A stretch of DNA of 64,000 nt. Origin: CAKUFA01 sp963646285. Lineage in GTDB: Bacteria > Bacillota > Clostridia > Christensenellales > Aristaeellaceae. Position numbers and translations under genes: made by a program. Below are positions 40,877-49,282 of the stretch, piece by piece. Position 1 is the first letter of the stretch; the number at the start of each line of letters is the position of its first letter. The DNA is taken from assembly GCA_963646285.1 (NCBI GenBank), contig CAVIWF010000002.1, positions 1 to 64,000 on the forward strand, given 5' to 3'. Below the pieces are notes generated by a model. It made no database searches and was not told the origin of the DNA. It saw only the letters and a list, made by a program, of their open reading frames with translations.

Positions 40877-42205
40877 GTGCAGGGAAATTACTATGATGAC
40901 CGATCTGGGGACACCGGTCGACAGACTCGCAGGCCTGTTCAGGATGATACCAGCGTGGTGCGTCCTCCGGTAGGCCGTTCGGCCCACTATCGTCCCCAAT
41001 CCCAACAGACGGCACCAAAATACCGCCCCCAAGGGTCTGCAGCCTATGGGAGAACGGCACCTACCCCTTATCCACCCCAGCAGCCTTATGCAGGCGCAGG
41101 AGCAGCACCGGGGCAAACGGGCGGCTATCAATCCTCTGCGCCTTATCCGCCTCAGCAACCCTACGTAGGCGCAGGAGGAGCACCGGGGCAAATGGGTGGC
41201 TATCAATCCTCTGCCCCTTATCCGCCCCAGGCTTCCCAGCCCTACGGCGGCAATCCCTACGGACAACCTTCAGCTCCCTATCATCCCCAGCAAACCGGGG
41301 GCATGCCTGTGCAGCCTTCCGGCGTTTATACGCCGCCGGAGGAAATTCAGGAACCTGATCCCTTTGGGGAACCGGGGGTAGACCCTGAATTAAAGAAGCA
41401 GCGAAGCAAAAACCTTACACGCAAAAAAGGTGGATTTTGGGAAGCACTGCCGGAAGAAAAGGCAAAGCGGCGGAAGCAAAGCCTTCGCAGTTTTGCTGTC
41501 GCTTTCCTCATTCTGTGTGCTGCCTGTGCCGTGCTGTATTATGGGGTGTTCCGGGTACGAACCATTCAGGTGGTGGGCAACAGTCAGGTATCGACAGAAA
41601 CGGTCGTGAACCTTTCCGGTGTGCATCTGGGGGACAGCAGCCTGAGTATGGATACGGATGAAGCTAAGCGGCTGATCAACAGCAACCGGTATTTGATCTT
41701 CCAGGACATGGAGTGTGAACTGCTGGGTACGGTGACCATCTATGTGAAGGAACGTACACCGGCGGCGGTGATGAATTACTGCGGAATCAACTACACCATT
41801 GACCGGAAGGGCATGGTGCTGGAAGAATCCGAGGACGTGTCCGCTTTATCCACTTTGCCCCAGATCAGCGGCATGGACATCAGCGGCCAGTTTGGCTGTG
41901 TGGTGGGGCGAACCATCACCGTGAATAACAGTGCCCAGCTGACAGCCATGCGGGAATTGCTGGTGGAACTGAAGGTGCTGAAGGCGGAAGGGGAAGTGAC
42001 AAAAATCAAAATGTCGGATTTGAGTCACATCCTGCTGGAAACCCGGGAAGGCTATTCCGTCAGCCTTGGGGACAGCACCCTGATTCACGCAAAGCTGAAA
42101 GCCATGCTGGCCATCAAAAACAAGCTGAACACCATGGAAACGGGCACGGGCACCATTGACGTGTCCGACCCGGAATCTCCGACTTTTCTCCCGGAAAGCG
42201 AATAG
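40877..42205 (+). CDS. FtsQ/DivIB-like division protein with Pro/Gln/Tyr-rich repeats
   Basis: The 442-residue protein has a long cytoplasmic N-terminus (~190 residues) with near-repeated units rich in PYPPQQPY, GAGGAPGQ and GGYQSSA. A single membrane helix follows (~205-225, FAVAFLILCAACAVLYYG), then an external POTRA domain (VRTIQVVGNSQVS) and a FtsQ-type beta domain. FtsQ/DivIB scaffolds the septal synthase with FtsL and DivIC. The disordered Pro-rich arm is much longer than usual. GTG 40877 follows GGGGGG. Confidence 0.85.
   Translation: MQGNYYDDRSGDTGRQTRRPVQDDTSVVRPPVGRSAHYRPQSQQTAPKYRPQGSAAYGRTAPTPYPPQQPYAGAGAAPGQTGGYQSSAPYPPQQPYVGAGGAPGQMGGYQSSAPYPPQASQPYGGNPYGQPSAPYHPQQTGGMPVQPSGVYTPPEEIQEPDPFGEPGVDPELKKQRSKNLTRKKGGFWEALPEEKAKRRKQSLRSFAVAFLILCAACAVLYYGVFRVRTIQVVGNSQVSTETVVNLSGVHLGDSSLSMDTDEAKRLINSNRYLIFQDMECELLGTVTIYVKERTPAAVMNYCGINYTIDRKGMVLEESEDVSALSTLPQISGMDISGQFGCVVGRTITVNNSAQLTAMRELLVELKVLKAEGEVTKIKMSDLSHILLETREGYSVSLGDSTLIHAKLKAMLAIKNKLNTMETGTGTIDVSDPESPTFLPESE
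41075..41230 (+). repeat. Coding tandem repeat in the FtsQ-like gene
   Basis: Two ~78-base units encode near-identical segments (PYPPQQPYxGAGxAPGQxGGYQSSA), followed by a partial third. It is confined to the predicted disordered cytoplasmic arm. Confidence 0.75.
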
Positions 42206-42241
42206 AAAACGGGAAAAACCGCCGGGAAGCGTGTAAAATGC

Positions 42242-42270
42242 TTGCATTTCCATGGCGAAAAAGGTATAAT
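42242..42270 (+). promoter_or_regulatory. Upstream ftsA promoter
   Basis: TTGCAT (42242-42247), 17-base spacer, TATAAT (42265-42270). Confidence 0.75.
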
Positions 42271-42337
42271 GACAATGATATACTGGATGGATTAGCTGTG
42301 CAGCCCTACGAAGCAGCACACCCGCCGAAGAAACTTC

Positions 42338-42367
42338 TTCTCAATGGGACGGTATTTGTGATATAAT
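42338..42367 (+). promoter_or_regulatory. Second ftsA promoter with extended -10
   Basis: TTCTCA (42338-42343), 18-base spacer, TGATATAAT (extended -10, TATAAT at 42362-42367). It is only 55 bases before the start codon, so ftsA and ftsZ have two promoters independent of the upstream mur genes. Confidence 0.6.
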
Positions 42368-42422
42368 GTCCCGAGGACGTTTTCCATCGACGTTCCCGAG
42401 AAACAGGGGGTATGAAAGAACT

Positions 42423-43616
42423 ATGAAGACCACGGTTGCGGCCATCGACTTTGGCACAAGCAAGATCGTTACCCTGGTCGCGGAAAATAGCGGCTCCCAG
42501 CGGTGTGATATCGTCGGCGCAGGCATTGCCGCCTATGACGGCTATCTGGAAGAAGGGTGGAATAACCCCGGTGCGCTGGATGAGGCCATTCGCCAGTCCA
42601 TTTCGGAGGCGGAGAGCCAAAGCCATCGCAAGCTGCATGAAATCAACGTGGGTGTGCCCGGCGCATTTACCCGGGTGTACGCTACGGAAGCAAGCATTAC
42701 CCTGAAGGGGACGGATCCCAGCGTTACGGCTGACGATGTGCGGAACATTTTTAAGCAGGCAGCGGATAATCTGAGCAAGCTGCCTGGCATTGTGGTGCAT
42801 TCCAGCCCCGCCTGGTTTATGGTGGATGACGGCAAGAAGACGCTGGAGCCTGTAGGCATTAAGGGCCGGGAACTGCGGGCACTGGTTTCCTTCGTGGTGG
42901 CGAATCAGTTCTTTGTGGATGAGATTCAGACCCGGTTGGAAGCTATGGGTGTAACGCCCAGCGGATTCTTCTCTACCCCCGCCGGTGAAGCAATGCTGTA
43001 CCTGCCCGAGGAAGATCGGGACCGGACAGCGGAGCTGATTGATATCGGTTATCTGAATACCGAGGTCATGGTGGTGGAAGGCGATGCGATGATCTTCCAC
43101 CAGACCATCGAAATCGGCGGCGGCTATATTGCGGCAGACTTGGCGGAAGGGCTGGAGATTTCCCTGCAGGCGGCGGAAGCCATCAAGCGTCAGTACGTGT
43201 TCGGCGTTGGCGCACCGGATGCTACCTACGATGTGGCTGGGGGCGAAGGTCAGAAGAACATGACCTTTACCAGAGAGCAGGTAGGGGAAATCATCGAAGC
43301 ACGGGTAGACGAAATTGCTGAAGAAATTAAAAAGGCCGTGGACGACAGCGGCGTGAAGCTTGGCAACTGGAGCAATATTTACCTGACCGGCGGCGGACTT
43401 TCCTTTAACCGGGGCGGCAGGGATTACCTTTCCGGAAAGCTGGAGCGCACCGTCCGTGACACGCCCAAGCGTACCACGAAGCTGAACAGTCATGCTTTCT
43501 CCAGCACCCTGGGCTTGATGGATCTGATCATCAGCACCATTGAGCAGCAGCGGCAGCCGTCTGAAGGCGTTAAGGGCAAGGTGAAGGACTTCTTCCGTAG
43601 CCTGCTGGGCGGCTGA
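42423..43616 (+). CDS. ftsA: Cell division actin homologue FtsA
   Basis: The 397-residue protein has an actin-type ATPase fold: AAIDFGTSKIV near the N-terminus, IDIGYLNTEV, and YLTGGGLSF as phosphate/adenosine motifs. The C-terminus (VKGKVKDFFRSLLGG) looks like the amphipathic membrane-targeting helix, which tethers FtsZ. ATG 42423 begins MKTTVAAIDFG; an earlier in-frame ATG at 42366 lies in the promoter. It is 49 bases upstream of ftsZ. Confidence 0.92.
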   Translation: MKTTVAAIDFGTSKIVTLVAENSGSQRCDIVGAGIAAYDGYLEEGWNNPGALDEAIRQSISEAESQSHRKLHEINVGVPGAFTRVYATEASITLKGTDPSVTADDVRNIFKQAADNLSKLPGIVVHSSPAWFMVDDGKKTLEPVGIKGRELRALVSFVVANQFFVDEIQTRLEAMGVTPSGFFSTPAGEAMLYLPEEDRDRTAELIDIGYLNTEVMVVEGDAMIFHQTIEIGGGYIAADLAEGLEISLQAAEAIKRQYVFGVGAPDATYDVAGGEGQKNMTFTREQVGEIIEARVDEIAEEIKKAVDDSGVKLGNWSNIYLTGGGLSFNRGGRDYLSGKLERTVRDTPKRTTKLNSHAFSSTLGLMDLIISTIEQQRQPSEGVKGKVKDFFRSLLGG

Positions 43617-43665
43617 TCAATTTGCTATACAGAAATTTTTCGCATAGAAGTCAGGGGGATGAAAC

Positions 43666-45099
43666 GTGATCGAGTTTCAGAAGGATGACCAAACCAGCTT
43701 TGCTTCTATCAAGGTTGTTGGCTGCGGCGGCGGTGGCAACAATGCGGTGAACCGCATGGTAGACGCCGGACTGCGTGGGGTAGAGTTTATTTCTATCAAT
43801 ACAGACCGTCAGGCATTGGCTCTTTCCAATGCGCAGACGAAGATTCAGATCGGCGAAAAGCTGACCAAGGGACTGGGCGCAGGCGCAGTGCCTGAGGTGG
43901 GCCGCCGGGCAGCAGAAGAAAGCCGGGAAGAAATCGCACAGGCACTGAAGGGTGCGGACCTGGTGTTCGTTACCGCAGGCATGGGCGGCGGCACCGGCAC
44001 CGGCGCAGCACCTATCGTGGCAGAAATCGCACGGGATATTGGTGCATTGACCATTTCCGTGGTGACCAAGCCCTTTGCCTTTGAAGGCAAGCAGCGTATG
44101 AAGAACGCTGAAATGGGCATTGCCGACCTGAAGCAGCGGGTGGACACCCTGGTGGTGATCCCTAATGACCGTCTGCTGCAGGTGGTCAGCAAGGGAACCA
44201 CCATGCTGGAAGCCTTCCGCATTGCGGATGATGTGCTCCGTCAGGGCATTCAGGGCATCAGCGACCTGATCGCTGTGCCTGCCCTCATCAATCTGGACTT
44301 TGCTGACGTGAAGACGGTTATGGAGTCCGGCGGCATGGCTCACATGGGCATCGGCGTTGGCAAGGGCGAAAACCGCATGGTGGAAGCCGCCAAGAATGCC
44401 ATTTCTTCTCCCCTGCTGGAGACCAACATTGACGGCGCTCGTGCTGTGCTGATCAACATCACCGGCAGCGAGGATATCAGCATCATTGACATCAACGAGG
44501 CTGCAAATCTGGTGATGCAGGCCGCCGATCCGGAGGCCAACATCATCTTCGGTGCAGGCATTGATGAAAGCCTGGGCGATGAAGTGCGTATTACCGTCAT
44601 TGCCACCGGCTTTGAAAAGACCCCCTTCCCGCCCAAGGAGCCGGCAAAGTCCGCCCGTGAGCAGGAAAAGGAGCGGCTCTTCGGTTCTGCCTACAGCGCC
44701 GGCTTCGGTGGATACGGCGCTTCGTACAACCGACCTGCCACCCCTGCTGCCAATGACTATGAAACTTCCGGCAGTGATGCAGAAGAAATTCCTGACTTTG
44801 TGAACAGCGCACGGCCTGCCCCCATGGGTGTGCCGACGCCTATGGCAGGGTATCAGTCCGGCTTTGGCTACAGCGTGCCTCAGCAGAACGCACAGCAACA
44901 GCCCATGGGCTATGGCAATACCCAGCAGCCTCTGTTCAATAAGCAGCCTCAACAGCCTTATGCATCCCAGTTTGGCAATACTCAGGCGATGCCCAATGTG
45001 CAGAGCGAAGCTGCCCCTCAGCAGCAGACGCCTCCTCAGCCTTCCAGCATGGAAAAGGATGACCGTGGTGTGCCTGCCTTCCTGCGCCGCAGAAAGTAA
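43666..45099 (+). CDS. ftsZ: Cell division tubulin homologue FtsZ
   Basis: The 477-residue protein has GCGGGGNNAVNRM, the GTP-binding GGGTGTGAAP, the T7-loop region NLDFADVKTVM and a normal GTPase core (~320 residues). A long Gln/Pro/Tyr-rich linker of ~130 residues follows, ending in a C-terminal peptide DRGVPAFLRRRK that binds FtsA. The linker composition resembles the Pro/Gln arm of the FtsQ-like protein in the same cluster. The start is GTG 43666 after AGGGGG. Confidence 0.96.
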   Translation: MIEFQKDDQTSFASIKVVGCGGGGNNAVNRMVDAGLRGVEFISINTDRQALALSNAQTKIQIGEKLTKGLGAGAVPEVGRRAAEESREEIAQALKGADLVFVTAGMGGGTGTGAAPIVAEIARDIGALTISVVTKPFAFEGKQRMKNAEMGIADLKQRVDTLVVIPNDRLLQVVSKGTTMLEAFRIADDVLRQGIQGISDLIAVPALINLDFADVKTVMESGGMAHMGIGVGKGENRMVEAAKNAISSPLLETNIDGARAVLINITGSEDISIIDINEAANLVMQAADPEANIIFGAGIDESLGDEVRITVIATGFEKTPFPPKEPAKSAREQEKERLFGSAYSAGFGGYGASYNRPATPAANDYETSGSDAEEIPDFVNSARPAPMGVPTPMAGYQSGFGYSVPQQNAQQQPMGYGNTQQPLFNKQPQQPYASQFGNTQAMPNVQSEAAPQQQTPPQPSSMEKDDRGVPAFLRRRK

Positions 45100-45106
45100 T
45101 GTTATA

Positions 45107-45147
45107 AAAACGAACGGAGAGGTCGCAATGATCTCTCCGTTCGTTTT
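45107..45147. terminator. Bidirectional terminator between ftsZ and the dehydrogenase gene
   Basis: A perfect 15-bp stem (45107-45121 with 45133-45147) with A-run and T-run on the two sides. Confidence 0.9.
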
Positions 45148-46093
45148 ATGCTTTCCACACGACGCCGTTGATGATGTTTTGAGGTTCTTTTCCGCTAAGG
45201 GCATCGAGGATTTGCCTTGAACAGGCTTCTGCCATGGCGTACCGGGTTTCGACCGTGTTGGTGCCAAGGTGGGGGGTCAATACGGCACGCTTGCAGTCCC
45301 TCAACCTTTGGGGTACATGGGGTTCGTCAGGGAAAACGTCCAGTCCCACACCGAAGAGATGGCCGCTTTCCAGCAGATCCGCCAAAGCCTCAGGATCCAC
45401 CACAGCACCACGGGCGGTGTTGATGAGGATGCTTCCCTGCTTCATGTGGGAAAGCACCTCACGGTTCATTAGATTGCGGGTTTCTGCTGTGAGCGGGCAG
45501 TGCAGGGAAACAATATCAGCATCCTGAATGAGCGGAATGACTGCATCCTGCAAGGAACCTGTCACATCCCGGCGGCGAAGGCCGGTTACCTGCATCCCCA
45601 TGACTTCAGCAATGCGTCCCACCTCCGAGCCAATGGCGCCCATGCCAATGATGGCCAACCGCTTGCCTCGGAGCGTATAACCCATTTCGTTACCCATGGT
45701 GAAAAGGGACTCGGCATTGGGTTCACGGAGGCGAAGGTTCATTTCGCCCATGCGCCGAATGACGGCAAGCATGAGCCCAATGGCCACTTCTGCCGTTGCA
45801 GAGGCGGTTACTTCCGGAATGTTGGTCACGGGAATGCCGCATGCCTGAGAGGCAGCAATGTCAATGATATTGTAGCCGGAACCGTAATTGGCAATGATCT
45901 TCAGCTGCTTGCCGGTGCGGATGACTTCCCCTCGTAGGGCGGTGCTTGCTATCACTGCATCGGCATGGGGGAGGAGCTGCATCAGCTCTTCATCGGTGAA
46001 AATGCAGCCGGCCGGAGGAATGTGCACCGTGTGCCCTTTCAGCAGGGCAAAACCCTCTGCCGGAATGCCGGATGTGACCACAATGTTCGCCAT
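45146..46093 (-). CDS. D-isomer-specific 2-hydroxyacid dehydrogenase
   Basis: The 315-residue protein has the NAD-binding GMGAIGSEVGR, and catalytic Arg in NTARGAVVD, Glu near DEPHVPQ and His in LTPHLGTN, the usual R-E-H set. Fold and length fit glyoxylate/hydroxypyruvate reductase or D-lactate dehydrogenase-like enzymes; substrate specificity cannot be settled. Ribosome site AAGGAGGC. It is the last gene of the ribU-tsaE-tsaB-rimI run, 11 bases after rimI, and its stop lies in the shared terminator with ftsZ. Confidence 0.85.
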   Translation of the reverse strand: MANIVVTSGIPAEGFALLKGHTVHIPPAGCIFTDEELMQLLPHADAVIASTALRGEVIRTGKQLKIIANYGSGYNIIDIAASQACGIPVTNIPEVTASATAEVAIGLMLAVIRRMGEMNLRLREPNAESLFTMGNEMGYTLRGKRLAIIGMGAIGSEVGRIAEVMGMQVTGLRRRDVTGSLQDAVIPLIQDADIVSLHCPLTAETRNLMNREVLSHMKQGSILINTARGAVVDPEALADLLESGHLFGVGLDVFPDEPHVPQRLRDCKRAVLTPHLGTNTVETRYAMAEACSRQILDALSGKEPQNIINGVVWKA

Positions 46094-46104
46094 GGCTTGC
46101 CTCC

Positions 46105-46602
46105 TTATTCGGTGACGGTTTCTGCCTCGGTAAAGTCTGGATCAACAGGTGGCATATGCTCACAGACCATGAGCAGCGCATCTTCCTGGTTGTCCTCGTA
46201 GTAGCGCTTCCGCCAGCCTACGGCCACATAGCCCAGGGATTTGTACAGGTTTTGGGCTCGCTCATTGCTGCGCCGAACCTCCAGCGTGGCGTAGGCAGCC
46301 CCCAGGTTGGATAGATACTGCATCAGCCCCTCCGTCAGTTTGCGGCCGTAGCCGTGACCACGGTAGCCTTCCAGAATGGCAATGTTCGTAATGTGACTTT
46401 CATCCAGTATGATCCATGCCCCGGCGTAGCCGATAACGGTGCCGTTGACCTCTGCCACAAGATAGCGGGCAGCCACGTTCCGGGTCAGTTCCTGATAGAA
46501 AGAATCCTTGCTCCAGGGCATGGCAAAAGTGGCCGCCTCAATGGCGACCACTGCATCCAAATCTTCCAGCGTCATGCGCCGGATCACACAGGTTTCATCC
46601 AT
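46105..46602 (-). CDS. rimI: Ribosomal protein S18 alanine N-acetyltransferase family (RimI)
   Basis: The 165-residue GNAT acetyltransferase has the acetyl-CoA loop GYRGHGYGR and EVRRSNERAQNLYKSLGY, which is strongly RimI-like. RimI acetylates the N-terminal alanine of ribosomal protein S18, though clostridial homologues may act on other proteins. The start at ATG 46602 follows GTGGAGGC and overlaps the tsaB end by eight bases, which indicates translational coupling. The tsaB-rimI pairing is widely conserved. Confidence 0.88.
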   Translation of the reverse strand: MDETCVIRRMTLEDLDAVVAIEAATFAMPWSKDSFYQELTRNVAARYLVAEVNGTVIGYAGAWIILDESHITNIAILEGYRGHGYGRKLTEGLMQYLSNLGAAYATLEVRRSNERAQNLYKSLGYVAVGWRKRYYEDNQEDALLMVCEHMPPVDPDFTEAETVTE

Positions 46603-47296
46603 GCTGTACTGCCTCCACCAGCTGCTTGCACCGCTCCGCATTGGGGGCACGGAGGTAAAGGGGCATCAGCTGCAAATAGTCGAGCTCTTCTGTGGACAGG
46701 CTGCCCAGGTAGGCCACACTGGCAGGCCGCAAATAGGCATGCTGAGGGGCAGCGAATACGGCCTTTTCGCCCAGCAGTTCGATTAAGCGTTTTTGATGCA
46801 CCGGCATGCCGTCACCCAAAAACAGAAAACGTTCTCCCAAAGGGGCAATGGCGGCAACGTACTCCTCCAGCTTCATCGGCGCATCGGGAAGCAGCCGCCT
46901 GGGGGGCATGCCTGCCATAAAGGCGGCACCGTAGACCTGACCGGCACGGGCATCCTGAATGGGACAAATCACCCCGGAAAAATCCGTCATACCAGCCGCC
47001 ATGGCTTCTAGTGCATTCACGGCAACGCAAGGCTTCCCGGCACCATGGGCCAAAGCCTTCACCGTGCTGACACCAATGCGCACCCCGGTGAAAGATCCGG
47101 GGCCCACAACGACTGCAATACGGTCAACATCTGCAAGGGTCATGCCGGAGGCAGAAAGAGCCGCATCCACCATGGGCATAAGGTTGGCGGAATGGGTCAG
47201 CTTGTTGCACACGGCGCATTCGTAGCGGATCGCATTGTCCGCCAGTACGCTGACACCGCATACGGGACCAGAAGTATCAATGGCAAGAATTTTCAA
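46595..47296 (-). CDS. tsaB: tRNA threonylcarbamoyladenosine biosynthesis protein TsaB
   Basis: The 233-residue ASKHA-fold protein has ILAIDTSGPVCGVS, GPGSFTGVRIG and the dimer-helix region typical of TsaB (YeaZ). It pairs with TsaD and TsaE to make t6A37 in ANN-decoding tRNAs. The start is TTG 47296, with ribosome site GGAGGC lying within the last codons and stop of tsaE, so translation is coupled. tsaD is not in the window. Confidence 0.92.
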   Translation of the reverse strand: MKILAIDTSGPVCGVSVLADNAIRYECAVCNKLTHSANLMPMVDAALSASGMTLADVDRIAVVVGPGSFTGVRIGVSTVKALAHGAGKPCVAVNALEAMAAGMTDFSGVICPIQDARAGQVYGAAFMAGMPPRRLLPDAPMKLEEYVAAIAPLGERFLFLGDGMPVHQKRLIELLGEKAVFAAPQHAYLRPASVAYLGSLSTEELDYLQLMPLYLRAPNAERCKQLVEAVQHG

Positions 47297-47300
47297 GGGC

Positions 47301-47741
47301 TTATGCCTCCAGCTTGAGATTGCGGAAGCCTCCGCGGAAATCGAAAAGAACGCACCGAGTCTCATCTTCCTGAGGCTCAATGGTGATGGACAAGCATGTT
47401 TCCGGGATGGCGTCCGGGCATTGTCCGGGCCATTCAATCACGGCAACGCCGTCCCCGCCCAGGTATTCATCCATGCCCATTTCATACAGCTCTTCACTGC
47501 TCTGCAGCCGATACCAGTCGAAGTGGTAGAGGGGTATCCGGCCTTCATCATAAACATTCATGATGGTGAAGCTGGGGCTGCTGATGGGGCCGTCAATGCC
47601 CAGTCCCCTGGCAATGCCTCGGGTCAGCTCACTTTTGCCGGCGCCTAAATCGCCCCATAAAAGAAGCACATCCCCCGGTAAAAGCAGGTGCGCCAGCTTT
47701 TCGCCAAGGGCACGAGTTTCTGCCGGAGAATGTGTTATCAT
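47301..47741 (-). CDS. tsaE: tRNA threonylcarbamoyladenosine biosynthesis ATPase TsaE
   Basis: The 146-residue P-loop protein has GDLGAGKSELTRG (a Ser where most TsaE have Thr after the Lys), SSPSFTIMNVY and HFDWYRL. It drives turnover of the TsaBD complex by ATP hydrolysis. Ribosome site AAGGAGCG. It begins 29 bases after the ribU stop with no visible terminator between them, and its end carries the tsaB ribosome site. Confidence 0.93.
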   Translation of the reverse strand: MITHSPAETRALGEKLAHLLLPGDVLLLWGDLGAGKSELTRGIARGLGIDGPISSPSFTIMNVYDEGRIPLYHFDWYRLQSSEELYEMGMDEYLGGDGVAVIEWPGQCPDAIPETCLSITIEPQEDETRCVLFDFRGGFRNLKLEA

Positions 47742-47770
47742 GTGAATCGCTCCTTATTCAGGTCAATCCC

Positions 47771-48358
47771 TTACCGCCGGGAAACGTGCAGCAGGGGAGA
47801 AAGATGCTTGTACAGCACGAAGGTCAGCAGGCTCAGCACCACGCCCTTCAGCAGGTTGAAGGGAGCGGTAACGCACAGCAGCAGCTTCCATTCGGTATCA
47901 ACAAAGGGAAGAACCTTCGTTGCCATGCCTACAACGGCTTCCATGGGCATGCCATAGGCATTCATGTAGAAGGGAATCATGATCTGCCAGTTAACGATGA
48001 CGCTGGCCACAATCATGGTAACCGTGCCCACTACCATGCCCACAAGGGCGTTCTTCCGGGTCTTCTTGTGCTGGTAGATGAAGGCGGCAGGCAAAACAAG
48101 GGCTGCACCCATAATGAAGTCTGCCAGCTCACCCACATACATGCTGGAGGAGTGGAGCATACCGATCAGGCTCTTCAGGAAGAGGATGGCAAGCCCTGCC
48201 CAAGGTCCCATGGAGAATGCACCCAGGAGAACAGGCAGATTGCTCAGATCCAGCTTGTAGAAGGCCACCACCGGAATCTCAATGAGAAACAGGATGGAAG
48301 CCAGGGCGGTGAGGATGGCAATGCGGGTCATGTACTGGACGGACAGGTTCTTTTTCAT
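47771..48358 (-). CDS. ribU: Riboflavin ECF transporter substrate-binding subunit (RibU)
   Basis: The 195-residue membrane protein has six hydrophobic segments and the S-component pattern ALASILFLIEIPV with MKSLIGMLHSS-like loops. It belongs to the energy-coupling-factor transporters and binds riboflavin or FMN outside before coupling to EcfT and EcfA elsewhere. Assignment to riboflavin is supported by the FMN riboswitch directly upstream. Start ATG 48358 follows AAGGAGGC. It leads a run with tsaE, tsaB, rimI and a dehydrogenase. Confidence 0.92.
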   Translation of the reverse strand: MKKNLSVQYMTRIAILTALASILFLIEIPVVAFYKLDLSNLPVLLGAFSMGPWAGLAILFLKSLIGMLHSSSMYVGELADFIMGAALVLPAAFIYQHKKTRKNALVGMVVGTVTMIVASVIVNWQIMIPFYMNAYGMPMEAVVGMATKVLPFVDTEWKLLLCVTAPFNLLKGVVLSLLTFVLYKHLSPLLHVSRR

Positions 48359-48383
48359 GGAAAAGCCTCCTTGTGAAATACGC

Positions 48384-48420
48384 ACGCCCCTGGAAGCAAC
48401 TTGCTTTTCAGGGGCGGAAA
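48384..48420 (-). promoter_or_regulatory. Expression-platform hairpin after the FMN riboswitch
   Basis: On the minus strand CGCCCCTG pairs with CAGGGGCG, enclosing an inner AAGCAA/TTGCTT stem. It is followed by TGCGTATT, not a T-run. It is the likely switch structure; without a T-run it may affect translation or form a weak terminator. Confidence 0.55.
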
Positions 48421-48438
48421 CATACACGTATTCCGGCT

Positions 48439-48553
48439 CTCTTCTCTCATCCAGACTATACTGTCGGCCTCGGAATCTCACCGAGTCGGCTGAACCGAAG
48501 TTCAGTTCGCGGGCTATACCGCCGGTAGGGAATTGCACCCTGCCCCGAAGAAG
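48439..48553 (-). promoter_or_regulatory. FMN riboswitch (RFN element)
   Basis: The minus strand contains the conserved RFN blocks: CTTCGGGGCAGGGTG, AATTCCCTACCGGCGG, TATAGCCCGCGA, CGGTGAGATTCCGAGGC and CGACAGTATAGTCTGGATG, in order. The P1 stem pairs GAAGAG-type sequences at both ends. FMN binding represses the downstream ribU. Confidence 0.95.
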
Positions 48554-48588
48554 CTCCAAGTGGCTATGCTTTTTTAGGAACCGCTCAC

Positions 48589-48617
48589 ATTATAGCGCGC
48601 CTGGGATGGCATGTCAA
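48589..48617 (-). promoter_or_regulatory. Promoter of the FMN riboswitch-ribU transcript
   Basis: On the minus strand TTGACA (48617-48612), 17-base spacer, TATAAT (48594-48589): a perfect consensus. Confidence 0.9.
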
Positions 48618-48636
48618 GGGTTTGTCAAAAGGGAGA

Positions 48637-48675
48637 CAAAAAAAGACGAAGCCTTCATGCAGAGAAAGCTTCGCC
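48637..48675 (-). terminator. Terminator after the acidic coiled-coil protein gene
   Basis: On the minus strand GGCGAAGC pairs with GCTTCGTC, followed by TTTTTTT. Confidence 0.8.
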
Positions 48676-48682
48676 TTGCTTT

Positions 48683-49171
48683 TTACTCCTGGGGATGGTC
48701 TTCAGGCACCTGCAGGGTGGGCACATCGTCATCAGTCAAGGGCTGCTCATCGGCAGGTTCCTCGGCAGGGACTTCGATGGTGGGCACTTCTTCCGCAGGC
48801 TCTTCAGCACATGCGGTGTCTGCTTCTGCCTTGTCGGCTTCAGCAGGAGCTTCTTCCTGGGCAGGAGCTTCGGTCGCCACTTTCTCCGTGGTAACGCCAG
48901 CCAGACGCTCCGTCCGCATGGCGTTCAGCTCCTCATCCAGGCGGCTCAGCTCTTCTAGCTGCTTGGACAGCTTCTCCGGGAACTGCTCCCCCTTCTGCCA
49001 CATTTCATATGCCTGTGCGCCGAAGTCGGACAAAATCTCCCGGCGGCGGTTAATCAGGTTCATTTCCTGTACCTTATATTTCGTATTGCTGGCAATGTTG
49101 GATGCAGTATTGCCGATTGCTTCCATGCTCTTCATCCAAGCAGTCTTCAAATTCTTACCAAGGTCAGCCAT
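48683..49171 (-). CDS. Hypothetical coiled-coil protein with acidic Pro/Ala/Glu tail
   Basis: The 162-residue protein has a helical N-terminal part (~1-90: MADLGKNLKTAWMKSMEA, then NLINRRREILSDFG and EELSRLDEELNAMR) resembling small clostridial proteins that often pair with a zinc-ribbon. The tail (~95-162) is disordered, rich in Glu, Ala and Pro. No signal peptide or membrane segment. Ribosome site AAAGGAGC. Function unknown. Confidence 0.7.
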   Translation of the reverse strand: MADLGKNLKTAWMKSMEAIGNTASNIASNTKYKVQEMNLINRRREILSDFGAQAYEMWQKGEQFPEKLSKQLEELSRLDEELNAMRTERLAGVTTEKVATEAPAQEEAPAEADKAEADTACAEEPAEEVPTIEVPAEEPADEQPLTDDDVPTLQVPEDHPQE

Positions 49172-49282
49172 CGTCCATTGCTCCTTTCATCGGTGTATGG
49201 GTGTAAATTCGCCATCAGGGCTGAAATTCCTGCTTATTACGAGGCAACTTATCAATCTTCAAGGATTGTTTACAATTTGCCC

